A stretch of DNA of 40,787 nucleotides from Caulobacter segnis (GCF_003243465.1 NZ_QFQZ01000042.1:1-40787); one strand, 5' to 3'; counted from the first letter of the stretch, positions 30,078-39,617 are shown. Numbers and translations are program-made. Notes: generated from the sequence alone by a model not told the origin.

Positions 30078-30689
30078 ATGAAGACCGCCATTCTCGCCGC
30101 CACGGCCTCTGTCCTGGTGGCGGGCGCCGCCGCCCCCGCCTTCGCCGGAGAGGCGTTCGTCGGTGTCTACAAGCACGACGTGACCTTCATCGGCAACGCG
30201 GTCGGCCTGGGCGCCGCGGGCCGCGAGGGCGGCGCCGACATCCACCTGGGCTATCGCACCAATCGCATCGAGAGCCTCAAGTGGCTGGGCAAGCCGCAGG
30301 TCCACACGATGGTGTCGATCAACACCAACAACACCTCGAACTTCGTCGCGGCGGGCTTCGACTGGAAGGTCGAGCTGGGCAAGCCGGGCGGGTTCTACCT
30401 GCGTCCGGGCCTGGGCCTGGCCTATACCGACGGCGAGACCGGCCTGCCGCCGGCCAACGCGCCGAACCTGACGCCGGAAGAGCGCGCGCGGCGCACCTAT
30501 CTCTATTACCACCGCATCGATTTTGGCTCGAAGGTGCTGTTCGAGCCGGAGCTGGCCCTGGGCTACCAGGTCAGCGATCGGGTGTCGGTGGAGCTCTCCT
30601 ACACCCACCTCTCGAACGGCCAGATCTTCCACCAGGGCAAGAACCAGGGGCTTGACGACGCGGGGGTTCGGCTGGTTTACGCCTTCTGA
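30078..30689 (+). CDS. PagL-like lipid A 3-O-deacylase (acyloxyacyl hydrolase family)
   Basis: A 203-residue outer-membrane protein. A signal peptide (1-23, ending AFA) is followed by an eight-strand beta-barrel pattern, ending in aromatic VRLVYAF. The C-terminal THLSNGQIFHQGKNQGLDD matches the PagL active-site block: H177 and S179 align with the PagL catalytic His and Ser. The position of the PagL Glu is taken by D193, with a two-residue insertion before it. PagL removes the 3-O-linked acyl chain of lipid A, which alters outer-membrane properties. AGGA lies ahead of the ATG. It precedes purA, which has its own candidate promoter. Confidence 0.82.
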   Translation: MKTAILAATASVLVAGAAAPAFAGEAFVGVYKHDVTFIGNAVGLGAAGREGGADIHLGYRTNRIESLKWLGKPQVHTMVSINTNNTSNFVAAGFDWKVELGKPGGFYLRPGLGLAYTDGETGLPPANAPNLTPEERARRTYLYYHRIDFGSKVLFEPELALGYQVSDRVSVELSYTHLSNGQIFHQGKNQGLDDAGVRLVYAF

Positions 30690-30706
30690 CTTCGCGACGG
30701 GCCGAT

Positions 30707-30734
30707 TTGACGGCTGGCGCGGCGCCGCCCAAAA
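30707..30734 (+). promoter_or_regulatory. Candidate promoter for purA
   Basis: TTGACGG (30707-30713) matches the full TTGACGS -35 of the Caulobacter housekeeping consensus. GCCCAAAA (30727-30734), a partial GCTANAWC, follows after 13 bases. It is 79 bp ahead of the purA ATG. Confidence 0.45.
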
Positions 30735-30812
30735 CTGATTGAACGCTCGGGGTCGAGTCCTGTCGAAGGACCTCGCGGCGTCACCCGGCAGGCGACAAGG
30801 CATATCTCTACC

Positions 30813-32099
<1,287 letters not shown>

Positions 32100-32190
32100 C
32101 GCCGCCTCATTCGCGCCCGCTTTCGGCGATAGCGCTTTCGTCTGACGGACGGGAGCGCGCGCCGGAGGCGGCGTCGCGGGGCTTTCCCGT

Positions 32191-32218
32191 GTCACGATAG
32201 CGACATCAAAGCTACACC
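32191..32218 (+). promoter_or_regulatory. Candidate promoter for the second TonB receptor
   Basis: GCTACACC (32211-32218) matches the GCTANAWC -10 at all but one position. GTCACG (32191-32196), a 4/6 match to TTGACG, lies 14 bases upstream. The gene starts about 100 bp further on. Confidence 0.35.
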
Positions 32219-32319
32219 TTATCGTCGCCCGGCCGTCGCGGACCGGCAACACGCCGCGTCTAACAGCCTGCCCTTGGCACAGGAGTCGCGCGCAGTCGCG
32301 GCGGTGACAGGGGATCATC

Positions 32320-35046
32320 ATGTTCATTCGCAATCAGGCGGCGCTGCTTCGCCGCGTCAGCGCCCTGGCGCTCATGCTGGCCGCCGCGGCCGGCGGCTTC
32401 GCCCGCGCCGAGGACAGCGCCAAGCCCGACGCCGACGCTGACAGCACCTCGGTCAGCGACGTGATCGTCACCGCCCGCCGCCCCCTGGCCGAGAGCCAGG
32501 CCGCCGCCCTTCTGATCCAGAAGAACTCCGACTCGCTGGTCAGCGTGCTGTCGGCCGACGCCGTCGGCGCCCTGCCGGACCAGAACATCGCCTTCGCGGT
32601 CGGCCGCCTGCCGGGCGTCGGCGTCGAGCGCGACCAGGGCCAGGCTCGCTACATCAACCTGCGCGGCGCGCCGGTCTACTGGACCACGCTGTCGTTCGAC
32701 GGCCTCAGCGTCGTCAGCCCCGAAGGCCGCGCGACCCGCTTCGACAACATCCCGTCGGCGATCGCCAGCCGGATCACGGTCGAGAAGGCCATTGTGCCGT
32801 CGATGCCGGGCGACACGGTCGCGGGCAATGTCGACATCCGCACCCGCCGCGCCTTCGACTACAAGGGCCAGCGGATCAGCGGCAAGCTGGGCGTCGGCAA
32901 GGTCGACCTGGGCAATGGCGACGAGATCGACAGCAACCTCGTCTATTCGAACATCTTCGCCGACAAGCTGGGTCTGGTCGCCCAGGCCTCGTACTATTCG
33001 CGCGAGATGGCGACCGACAACTGGGAGACGGACCCGTATCTCAGCAACACCGTCGCGCCCGAGAAGCACTTCGCCCGCGAACACGAGAACAAGCACTATC
33101 GCCTGACCCGCGAGAACATGTCGGCCTCGATCCGGCTGGACTACAAGATTGACGACAACAACACGATCTTCGCCAGCACGATCAACACCTATTACCACGA
33201 CGACGAGCTGCGCGATAACTTCATCTTCCGCCTGGACCAGGGCACGGACGCGGCCGGCAACGGCTACACCAGCGCCGCCTACATCAACGCCAACGACCCG
33301 ACCTCGGGCACGGTCTATGGCGCGCGGATCAACGGCCGCATCGACTACCGCGACACCAAGGAAGCCATGTCCACCAACACGGTGGGCGGCGAGCACAGGT
33401 GGAACAAGCTCAGCGCCTCCTGGCGGCTGAACTACACCTACACCCAGGACGGCCGCGACACGCCGGTGACCATGGCGTTCCAGAGCCCGTCCAGCTTCTT
33501 GGCTCGCCCGACCGTCGAGTACGATTTCCGCAACGGCGACGTGAACACCGTGCGCCTGTTCCAGACCGGCGGCGTGACCGGCGCCCGCACCAAGGGCGCC
33601 CAGGTCAACAACATCGAGGACTTCCAGTTCCCGCTGACCAGCGCCGGCATGCTGAAGGGCGGGGACTTCACCAACGCCTACACGGCCAAGGCCGACTTCG
33701 ACTACGAGGGCGAGCTCGCCGGCCACGAGACCAGGTTCGAGTTCGGCGGCCTGTGGACCGACCGCACCAAGAAGTCGCGCGAGAGCAGCTTCACCAAGGC
33801 CTATTCGGGTTCGGGCGTGCCGACCTGGGGCCAGTTCGCCAGCAACATCGGCTACCTGGGCAGCCAGCACCTGAACTACAGCTTCCGCTACACCAACAAG
33901 GACTACACGACGAACTTCGTCGATGACCTGGTGAAGTCGGGCCAGGCGACCAAGACCGACACCACGGCCAACTACTGGCGCGTGGGCGAGACGATCACCG
34001 CCGGCTACGCCATGGCCACCACGCGCTTCGACTGGGGCAACATCGTCTACGGCGCCCGCGTCGAGCACATCGAGAACGACGGCCAGGCCTATGTGAACTT
34101 CCCGGCCGCGGCGGGCGTCCCGGCCGGCCTGCGCCTGGTGAAGGTCAAGAGCGACGACACGCTCTACTATCCCAGCGCCCACCTGAACTGGAACGTGCGC
34201 GACGACATGAAGCTGCGGGTCGGCCTGACGACCTCGGCCTCGCGCGCCGACTTCGACGACCTGCGTCCGAACTTCACGTTCAGCGACTCCAACCAGACGA
34301 TCTCGGGCGGCAATCCCAACGCCAAGCCCGAGCGCCAGGTCGGTCTCGACACCTATCTGGAATGGTACGCCGACAAGGAGACCTTCATCTCGGCCGGCGT
34401 GTTCTACAAGGACCTGAAGGACGTCCTGGTGCAGACCTCGAAGGTGTTCGGCGACGACTCGCTGAACAGCAACGGCGTCGATCGGTCGGGCTATAGCTAC
34501 ACCAGCGTCGGCAACGCCGGCGAAGGCCACCTTCAGGGCCTGGAAGTGTTCTACAGCGGCACGGCCGAGCGGTTCGTCCAGTCCCACGACCTGCCGGCCT
34601 GGCTGGGTGGGTTCGGGACCCGCCTGTCGGGGACCTGGACCTCGTCGAAGGTCACCCTGCCGTCGGTCGGCGGCGTGCCGGCGCGGACCATCTCGGTGCT
34701 GGGGACTTCTGACGCCGTCTACAACGTCCAGGCCATCTACGAGAAGTACGGCCTGACGGTCCGCGTGGCCTATCAGTACCGCACCCCGTGGGGCCAGTCG
34801 GTCGGGACCTATCGCGCCATCAACGGCGGCGTCTATCCGACCGACAACGGCGATATCTACTGGGACAGCGACGAGGAGCTGGACGTCTCGGTCCGCTACC
34901 AGGTCAACAAGAACATCGAGGTGTTCTTCGACGGCAGCAACCTGACCAACCAGGGCGCGCGCCGCTACGGCGACCAGTCGCGCTACCCCATCGAGTACGA
35001 AAAGTTCGGTCCCCGCTACGTCGGCGGGATCCGCTTCAACTTCTAG
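32320..35046 (+). CDS. TonB-dependent outer-membrane receptor
   Basis: A 908-residue TonB-dependent receptor of the type common in Caulobacter and Xanthomonas. A long signal peptide (1 to about 30, ending GGFARA) leads to the TonB-box-like SVSDVIVTARRP. The plug follows (about 60-190) with ALPDQNIAFAVGRLPGVGVERDQGQ and a YINLRGAPVYW segment. The barrel ends in VGGIRFNF with a C-terminal Phe. Sequence near DGLSVVSPEGRATRFDNIPS is typical of this receptor group. The ligand is unknown; no transporter, sensor or degradative enzyme is adjacent. AGGGGAT precedes the ATG. It is followed by an intrinsic terminator, so it is likely monocistronic. Confidence 0.94.
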   Translation: MFIRNQAALLRRVSALALMLAAAAGGFARAEDSAKPDADADSTSVSDVIVTARRPLAESQAAALLIQKNSDSLVSVLSADAVGALPDQNIAFAVGRLPGVGVERDQGQARYINLRGAPVYWTTLSFDGLSVVSPEGRATRFDNIPSAIASRITVEKAIVPSMPGDTVAGNVDIRTRRAFDYKGQRISGKLGVGKVDLGNGDEIDSNLVYSNIFADKLGLVAQASYYSREMATDNWETDPYLSNTVAPEKHFAREHENKHYRLTRENMSASIRLDYKIDDNNTIFASTINTYYHDDELRDNFIFRLDQGTDAAGNGYTSAAYINANDPTSGTVYGARINGRIDYRDTKEAMSTNTVGGEHRWNKLSASWRLNYTYTQDGRDTPVTMAFQSPSSFLARPTVEYDFRNGDVNTVRLFQTGGVTGARTKGAQVNNIEDFQFPLTSAGMLKGGDFTNAYTAKADFDYEGELAGHETRFEFGGLWTDRTKKSRESSFTKAYSGSGVPTWGQFASNIGYLGSQHLNYSFRYTNKDYTTNFVDDLVKSGQATKTDTTANYWRVGETITAGYAMATTRFDWGNIVYGARVEHIENDGQAYVNFPAAAGVPAGLRLVKVKSDDTLYYPSAHLNWNVRDDMKLRVGLTTSASRADFDDLRPNFTFSDSNQTISGGNPNAKPERQVGLDTYLEWYADKETFISAGVFYKDLKDVLVQTSKVFGDDSLNSNGVDRSGYSYTSVGNAGEGHLQGLEVFYSGTAERFVQSHDLPAWLGGFGTRLSGTWTSSKVTLPSVGGVPARTISVLGTSDAVYNVQAIYEKYGLTVRVAYQYRTPWGQSVGTYRAINGGVYPTDNGDIYWDSDEELDVSVRYQVNKNIEVFFDGSNLTNQGARRYGDQSRYPIEYEKFGPRYVGGIRFNF

Positions 35047-35074
35047 GCTGGGGTAGACAGCCAGTCACGAGGAG

Positions 35075-35107
35075 CCTCCCCGGTCCGCCAGGGAGGTTTT
35101 CTTTTTT
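35075..35107 (+). terminator. Intrinsic terminator after the TonB receptor
   Basis: CCTCCC (35075-35080) pairs with GGGAGG (35091-35096), followed by TTTTCTTTTTT. It ends the receptor transcript 30 bp after its stop. No T-run is present on the other strand. Confidence 0.85.
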
Positions 35108-35137
35108 GCGGAGTGATGGAATTCAGCGCTCTAACCG

Positions 35138-35246
35138 TGTCATCCCGGAAGCCTCGTAGAGGCTATCCGGGACCCAGGGGTTGCAAGAGCGCGGTGGGCG
35201 CGGCCCCTGGGTCCCGGCTCTACGCTACGCTTCGGCCGGGATGACA
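35138..35246. repeat. Long inverted repeat element, family B
   Basis: It begins TGTCATCCCGG and ends CCGGGATGACA. Inside are GGGACCCAGGGG and its inverse complement CCCCTGGGTCCC. It shares these blocks with 28831-28930 but has a different first hairpin (GCCTCGTAGAGGC instead of CCGCAGCGTAGCGG). Confidence 0.78.
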
Positions 35247-35274
35247 CCGAAGGGGGAGTGGCTGAACTCGACCC

Positions 35275-35991
35275 CTACCGCCGCCCCGCCGGCCGCTCCA
35301 GCCAATGTCGCAGCGCCCCGTTCACCGCGCCCGGCGACTCCATCGGCGCCATGTGGCCGGTGCTCGGGATCACCACCAGGTGCGTGCAGCCGATGGCGGC
35401 GGCCATCTGGCGATGGCCCTCGGCCGGGGTGATCTGGTCGTTCTCGCCGACGATGATCAGCAGCGGGACCTTGAGCGCCCTCAGCGCCGCCTCGCCGTCC
35501 TCGCGCTCCAGGCTGTTCTGGCGCAGGAAGACCTCGCGGCCCAGGCGCTGGGTCATGTCGACGATGCGGGTGGTGAGCTCGGCGTCGTCCAGGCGCGAGG
35601 CGTCGACATAGCTCTTCAGGATGGCCTGGCCGATCCCCAGGAACGTCCCGCCCTTGGCCGCGGCCTTGTTGAGCGCCTGGCGCTGGGCGGCGCGCTGCGG
35701 CGTGTCCACATGGATCGAGGTGTCCAGCAAGGCCAGCCGCTCGATCCGCTCCGGCGCGATGCGGGCGATGTCCTGGGCGACGTAGCCGCCCATCGAAAAG
35801 CCGGCCAGGGCGAAGGTCGGCTCGGCGCCGTCCAGCACATGCTCGGCCATGGCCCGGATCGTGGCGTAGGGCGTCAGGTCCGGAACCCAGATCCGCGCCA
35901 CGTCGGCCAGGCCGCTGATCTGGTCGCGCCACAGCTCGGCGTCGTTGAGCAGGCCAGGCAGCAGGATCAGCTGAGGGAGGGTCGAGAGCAT
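35275..35991 (-). CDS. Alpha/beta hydrolase
   Basis: A 238-residue alpha/beta-hydrolase. The nucleophile elbow is GFSMGG with S66. The acid is in VGENDQITP near 190, and the His is in STGHMAPME near 218. The oxyanion region is LLPGLLNDAELW. A helical cap is present between strands 6 and 7. This short type resembles esterases and 3-oxoadipate enol-lactonase-like hydrolases, but the substrate is unknown. The start codon lies only 12 bp from a family A-type repeat, so its promoter must lie within or before the repeat. It is downstream of rpoH, separated by a strong terminator. Confidence 0.88.
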   Translation of the reverse strand: MLSTLPQLILLPGLLNDAELWRDQISGLADVARIWVPDLTPYATIRAMAEHVLDGAEPTFALAGFSMGGYVAQDIARIAPERIERLALLDTSIHVDTPQRAAQRQALNKAAAKGGTFLGIGQAILKSYVDASRLDDAELTTRIVDMTQRLGREVFLRQNSLEREDGEAALRALKVPLLIIVGENDQITPAEGHRQMAAAIGCTHLVVIPSTGHMAPMESPGAVNGALRHWLERPAGRR

Positions 35992-36004
35992 GGGGTCTTC
36001 TAGA

Positions 36005-36132
36005 CCCTTCTCCCCTTGCGGGAGAAGGTGTCAGCGAAGCTGACGGAGGAGGGGTTGAAAGACTTGTCCGGCAAGCTCATCGCGACCCCTCACCCGGCCC
36101 TTCGGGCCACCCTCTCCCGCAAGGGAAGAGGG
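36005..36132. repeat. Structured intergenic repeat, family A-like
   Basis: A CTTCTCCCC/GGGAGAAG hairpin, then TCAGC-GAA-GCTGA, then GGAGGAGGGG form the left half. The right half (about 36085-36132) reads CCCCTCACCC, then GGCCC-TTC-GGGCC, then CTCTCCCGC. The layout matches the element at 39484-39617. Confidence 0.7.
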
Positions 36133-36134
36133 CC

Positions 36135-36167
36135 AAACAAAAAAGGGCGCTCCGAAGAGCGCCCTTT
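36135..36167 (-). terminator. Intrinsic terminator of rpoH
   Basis: Arms 36142-36152 and 36157-36167 form an 11-bp stem with a UUCG tetraloop on the minus strand (CGAA on plus). The upper GC part is followed on that strand by a T-run. It lies 24 bp after the rpoH stop. Confidence 0.92.
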
Positions 36168-36190
36168 CGTCAAAGCGATGCGTTGAAGCC

Positions 36191-37078
36191 TCAGGCCTCG
36201 ACCATGTTCTTGGCGATCGCCGCCTCGCGCATGGTCTTCTGCAGCTTTTCGAACGCGCGGACCTCGATCTGGCGGACCCGTTCGCGGCTGACGCCGTACT
36301 GGGCGGCCAGCTCTTCCAGGGTGGTCGGATCGTCCTTCAGGCGGCGTTCGGTCAGGATGTGGCGCTCGCGGTCGGTCAGTTCGACCATCGCCTCTTCCAG
36401 AAGCGACATCCGCAGCGACTTTTCCTCGTCCTCGGCGACGCGGGTCTCCTGGGAGACCTGCTCCTCGTCGGCCAGCCAGTCCTGCCATTCGCTTTCGCTG
36501 TCCGAGCGCAGGGGCGCGTTCAGCGAGGCGTCGGGGCCCGACAGGCGGCGGTTCATCGAGATGACCTCGCTATCCAGCACGCCCAGCTTGGTGGCGATCT
36601 CGCTGACCTGCTCGGGGCGCAGGTCGCCTTCCTGGAAGGCGGCGATCTGGCTCTTGGCCTTGCGCAGGTTGAAGAACAGCTTCTTCTGCGCGGCGGTCGT
36701 GCCCATCTTCACCAGCGACCACGAGCGCAGGATGTATTCCTGGATCGAGGCGCGGATCCACCACATGGCGTAGGTGGCCAGGCGGAAGCCCTTCTCGGGC
36801 TCGAACTTCTTGACGGCCTGCATCAGGCCGACATTGCCTTCCGAGATCACCTCGCCGATCGGCAGGCCGTAGCCGCGATAGCCCATGGCGATCTTGGCCA
36901 CCAGGCGCAGGTGCGAGGTCACCATCTTGTGGGCGGCTTGCGGGTCCTGATGCTCCTTCCAGCGCTGGGCGAGCATGAACTCCTCGTCCTTGCTCAGCAT
37001 CGGGAACTTGCGGATCTCGGTCAGATAACGAGACAGGCCGCCGTCCGGCGACATCACCGATAGAGAATTCACGGCCAT
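36191..37078 (-). CDS. rpoH: RNA polymerase heat-shock sigma factor RpoH (sigma-32)
   Basis: Directs RNA polymerase to heat-shock promoters. It has 295 residues. Region 1.2/2.1 begins LSRYLTEIRKFPMLSKDEE, region 2 has GLPIGEVISEGNVGLMQAVKKF and ATYAMWWIRASIQEYILRSW, and the RpoH-specific box is QKKLFFNLRKAKSQ near 130. Region 4 has the helix-turn-helix TTLEELAAQYGVSRERVRQIE. In Caulobacter rpoH is known to have two promoters, one housekeeping and one heat-shock; I could not place them surely here. The ATG at 37078 follows AAGGGGA, a ribosome site that can be masked by the leader repeat at 37087-37148. The J-domain protein at 4.2-4.9 kb may be a chaperone partner of the response. Assignment is firm. 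Confidence 0.97.
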   Translation of the reverse strand: MAVNSLSVMSPDGGLSRYLTEIRKFPMLSKDEEFMLAQRWKEHQDPQAAHKMVTSHLRLVAKIAMGYRGYGLPIGEVISEGNVGLMQAVKKFEPEKGFRLATYAMWWIRASIQEYILRSWSLVKMGTTAAQKKLFFNLRKAKSQIAAFQEGDLRPEQVSEIATKLGVLDSEVISMNRRLSGPDASLNAPLRSDSESEWQDWLADEEQVSQETRVAEDEEKSLRMSLLEEAMVELTDRERHILTERRLKDDPTTLEELAAQYGVSRERVRQIEVRAFEKLQKTMREAAIAKNMVEA

Positions 37079-37086
37079 CGTACTTA

Positions 37087-37148
37087 TATCCCCTTGTGTG
37101 CGGATCCGCTCGCCAATCGCGCGCGATCATCCCCCACACGAGGGGATA
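37087..37148 (-). promoter_or_regulatory. rpoH leader inverted repeat masking the ribosome site
   Basis: Arms 37087-37100 and 37135-37148 are inverse complements at 13 of 14 positions, with a 34-base spacer. On the mRNA the 3' arm contains AAGGGGA, eight bases before the AUG region, so pairing would block initiation. The spacer holds a perfect 12-bp palindrome (37116-37127). It could be an RNA thermometer or operator. Confidence 0.55.
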
Positions 37149-37276
37149 GATAGGTCGCGAAACGACGGGTTGAAGGGCGGTAACGCATTTGTAATGTCCG
37201 AGTTGCCGGCTTGGGTATTGTACGAATGCGGCGACAGTTTGGACGCGTGGATTTCAAAGGAAGCCTGGGACCGTTT

Positions 37277-37636
37277 ATGATCCGTTTCGTTCTCCGCATC
37301 CTGATCGCCGCCGCGGGCCTTTGGCTGGCCGCCCGCATCGTGCCGGGCGTCACCGCCGACGGCTGGAAGACCCTGATCCTCGCCGGATTCCTGCTGGGCG
37401 TGGTCAACGCGGTGGTGCGGCCGATCGTGACCGTGCTGACCTTCCCGCTGACCCTGGTGACCCTGGGCCTGTTCCTGCTGGTCGTGAACGCGGCGATGAT
37501 CGGCATCGTCGACTGGCTGCTGGACGGCCTGCGCGTGCCGGGCCTGTGGGCGGGGATCCAGGTCGCGATCGTCACCGGGATCGTCAGCTGGGTCGGCCAG
37601 GCGTTCCTGGGCGAGGGGCGGGCGGAGCGGGAATAG
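37277..37636 (+). CDS. Phage holin family 4-like membrane protein (YvlD type)
   Basis: A 119-residue protein with four hydrophobic helices (about 3-18, 28-46, 50-75 and 90-108). The pattern RFVLRILIAAAGLWLAARIVPG, followed by VNAVVRPIVTVLTFPLTLVTLGLFLLVVNA, is typical of the Phage_holin_4_2/YvlD family. Despite the name these are mostly chromosomal proteins of unknown role. The start ATG 37277 is preferred; in-frame codons back to 37211 would add a polar stretch. An AAGGAAG lies about 12 bases before the ATG. It is divergent from rpoH. Confidence 0.85.
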   Translation: MIRFVLRILIAAAGLWLAARIVPGVTADGWKTLILAGFLLGVVNAVVRPIVTVLTFPLTLVTLGLFLLVVNAAMIGIVDWLLDGLRVPGLWAGIQVAIVTGIVSWVGQAFLGEGRAERE

Positions 37637-37732
37637 TTTTCCGCTTTGCGCCGACAGCAGGGTAAACGTGCTCGCAAGCACTGTGACGCCGCCATGAAGT
37701 TTTCGCGAAATGATCGGTCTAGGGTGCGTCCA

Positions 37733-37747
37733 TTAGTCACCCGTTAG
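37733..37747 (+). promoter_or_regulatory. TTAG-N7-TTAG repeat before the c-di-GMP gene
   Basis: Two TTAG words are spaced by exactly seven bases, as in the CtrA site TTAA-N7-TTAA, matching six of its eight fixed bases. It lies 40 bp ahead of the start codon. Short motifs like this occur by chance, so it is tentative. Confidence 0.2.
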
Positions 37748-37787
37748 CCGAGAAATGGTCCTTCGCCCCCGGAGTGGAGGCGTACTC

Positions 37788-39560
37788 ATGTTCACCTTGC
37801 GGGACACGGTTTCTTCGCTGGCGCCGGCGCGCCAGGACGACCTGGGCAAGACGCTCTACGAGCGCTTCCGCGAGGAACCCGACACCCTGATCGTGCCGGT
37901 GGTGGACGCCGACCAGCGGCCGATCGGCATCGTCGAGCGCAACGCCTTCTTCCTGCGGATGGCCGCCGAGTACGGCCGGGCGCTCTACGCCAACCGCCCG
38001 ATCTCGACCCTGATGGACAGCCAGCCGCTGATCGTCGACGCCGACACCGAGCTCGAAGAGTTCACCACCGACAGTCTCTCGTACCGGGCCTCGGACCTCT
38101 TGCGCGGCTTCATCGTCACCGAGCGCGATCGCTATCTGGGCGTCGGCACGGTGCTGGCGCTCCTGCAGGCCAGTAACGAGACCAATCGCCGGGGCGTGGC
38201 CCAGATCGCGCGACTGGCGCACTACGATCCGCTGACCGACCTACCCAACCGCGTGCTGTTCCAGAAGTCGCTGACCGAGGCCCTGGCCCGCCGGGCGCGC
38301 AAGGGCGACCAGCTGGCGGTGCACTTCATCGACCTCGACCGCTTCAAGACCGTCAACGACACCCTGGGCCACCCGCTGGGCGACGCCCTGTTGCGCGAAG
38401 CCGCCGAGCGGCTGCGGCGCTGCGTGCGCGAGGGCGACACCGTCGCGCGGCTGGGCGGCGACGAGTTCGCGGTGGTGCAGACGGGGCTCGAAGGCCTGGA
38501 CGGGGCGACGCGCCTGGCCGGCCGTATCGTCACGGCCATGGCCGCCCCGTTCGACCTGGCCGGCCACCAGGTGGTCATCGGCGCCAGCGTCGGCGTCTCG
38601 GCCGCCCCCTTCGACGGCGAGGACGCCGACGAACTGCTGAAGAAGGCCGACATGGCGCTCTACCGCGCCAAGGGCGAAGGTCGGGGCGCGTTTCGCTTCT
38701 TCGAGCAAGCGATGGACGAGCAGCTGCAGGCTCGCCGGGCCCTGGAGCTGGATCTGCGCCGCGCGCTGCAGGACGGCGAGTTCGAGCTGTACTACCAGCC
38801 GCTCTATCACCTGGGCGACGAGCGGGTGACGGGCTGCGAGGCCCTGCTGCGCTGGAACCACCCTGAGCGCGGCATGGTCTCGCCGGCCGACTTCATCCCG
38901 CTGGCCGAGGAGATCGGCCTGATCGGGCCGCTGGGCGACTGGGTGCTGCGCCACGCCTGCGCCGAGGCCGCGCGCTGGCCCGATCACGTGCGCCTGGCGG
39001 TGAACCTCTCGCCCGCCCAGTTCCGCGACCGCCGCCTGGTGGCCACCGTCGTCTCGGCCCTGGCGGTCTCGGGCCTGCCGGCGCATCGACTGGAGCTGGA
39101 GATCACCGAGTCGGTCCTGTTGCAGGACAACGCCGCCAACATGACGATGCTGCACGACCTGAAGGCTTTGGGCGTGCGGATCTCGATGGACGACTTCGGC
39201 ACGGGCTACAGCTCGCTGAGCTATCTGCGCAGCTTCCCGTTCGACAAGATCAAGATCGACCAGACCTTCGTCCGCGACATCCTGCACGACAGCGACGCCC
39301 AGGCGATCATCAAGGCCGTACTGGACCTGGGCGCCTCGATGGGCGTCGTCACCACGGCCGAGGGCGTCGAGACCCAGGCCCAGCTGGACGCCCTGCGCGG
39401 CCAGGGCTGCCCCGAGATCCAGGGCTACTTCATCAGCCGCCCCGCGCCGGCGGCGGAGATCGCGAGGATGCTGGGGGTGGAAACCTTCTCCCAGAGGGAG
39501 AAGGCGGGGCCCGCGCCGCAGGCGTGGGAGGATGAGGGGTTACAGCGGTCGCGGGCCTAA
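37788..39560 (+). CDS. CBS-GGDEF-EAL cyclic-di-GMP protein
   Basis: A 590-residue cytoplasmic protein. A CBS pair (about 20-130) precedes GGDEF and EAL domains that both look intact. GGDEF is at 223-227, with the inhibitory I-site R214-x-x-D217 five residues before it. The EAL domain has EALLRW (351), VNLSPAQF, ITESVL, MDDFGTGYSSLSYL, IKIDQTF, TAEGVE and QGYFISRP. It could both make and degrade cyclic di-GMP, with the CBS pair perhaps sensing adenine nucleotides. The ATG at 37788 has GTGGAGG seven bases upstream; a start at 37755 has none. The last ~25 residues (from TFSQREKAG) are translated from a repeat element. Confidence 0.93.
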   Translation: MFTLRDTVSSLAPARQDDLGKTLYERFREEPDTLIVPVVDADQRPIGIVERNAFFLRMAAEYGRALYANRPISTLMDSQPLIVDADTELEEFTTDSLSYRASDLLRGFIVTERDRYLGVGTVLALLQASNETNRRGVAQIARLAHYDPLTDLPNRVLFQKSLTEALARRARKGDQLAVHFIDLDRFKTVNDTLGHPLGDALLREAAERLRRCVREGDTVARLGGDEFAVVQTGLEGLDGATRLAGRIVTAMAAPFDLAGHQVVIGASVGVSAAPFDGEDADELLKKADMALYRAKGEGRGAFRFFEQAMDEQLQARRALELDLRRALQDGEFELYYQPLYHLGDERVTGCEALLRWNHPERGMVSPADFIPLAEEIGLIGPLGDWVLRHACAEAARWPDHVRLAVNLSPAQFRDRRLVATVVSALAVSGLPAHRLELEITESVLLQDNAANMTMLHDLKALGVRISMDDFGTGYSSLSYLRSFPFDKIKIDQTFVRDILHDSDAQAIIKAVLDLGASMGVVTTAEGVETQAQLDALRGQGCPEIQGYFISRPAPAAEIARMLGVETFSQREKAGPAPQAWEDEGLQRSRA

Positions 39561-39617
39561 GCCCTCACCCTCCACCGCTTCGCGGCGGGCCCCGCCCTCT
39601 CCCTCGCGAGAGGGTTA
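39484..39617. repeat. Family A-like repeat covering two gene ends
   Basis: CCTTCTCCC-AGA-GGGAGAAGG and a GGCGGGGCCCGC block, then GGATGAGGGG form the left half. The right half reads CCCTCACCCTCC, then CGGGCCCCGCC, then CTCTCC/GGAGAG-like sequence. The two halves are inverted to each other (for example 11 of 12 at GGATGAGGGG versus its partner). The stop of the c-di-GMP gene (39558-39560) and the stop of the threonine aldolase gene (39615-39617) lie inside it. Confidence 0.75.

Noticed and set aside
37139..37175. CTTCAA-N15-CCTATCTA as the rpoH heat-shock promoter
   Set aside because: Both boxes match poorly; noted only because a start here would shorten the leader hairpin.
37277..37636. Holin-like gene as a sign of a prophage
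   Set aside because: The YvlD-type family is mostly chromosomal, and no other phage gene, integrase or tRNA target is nearby.
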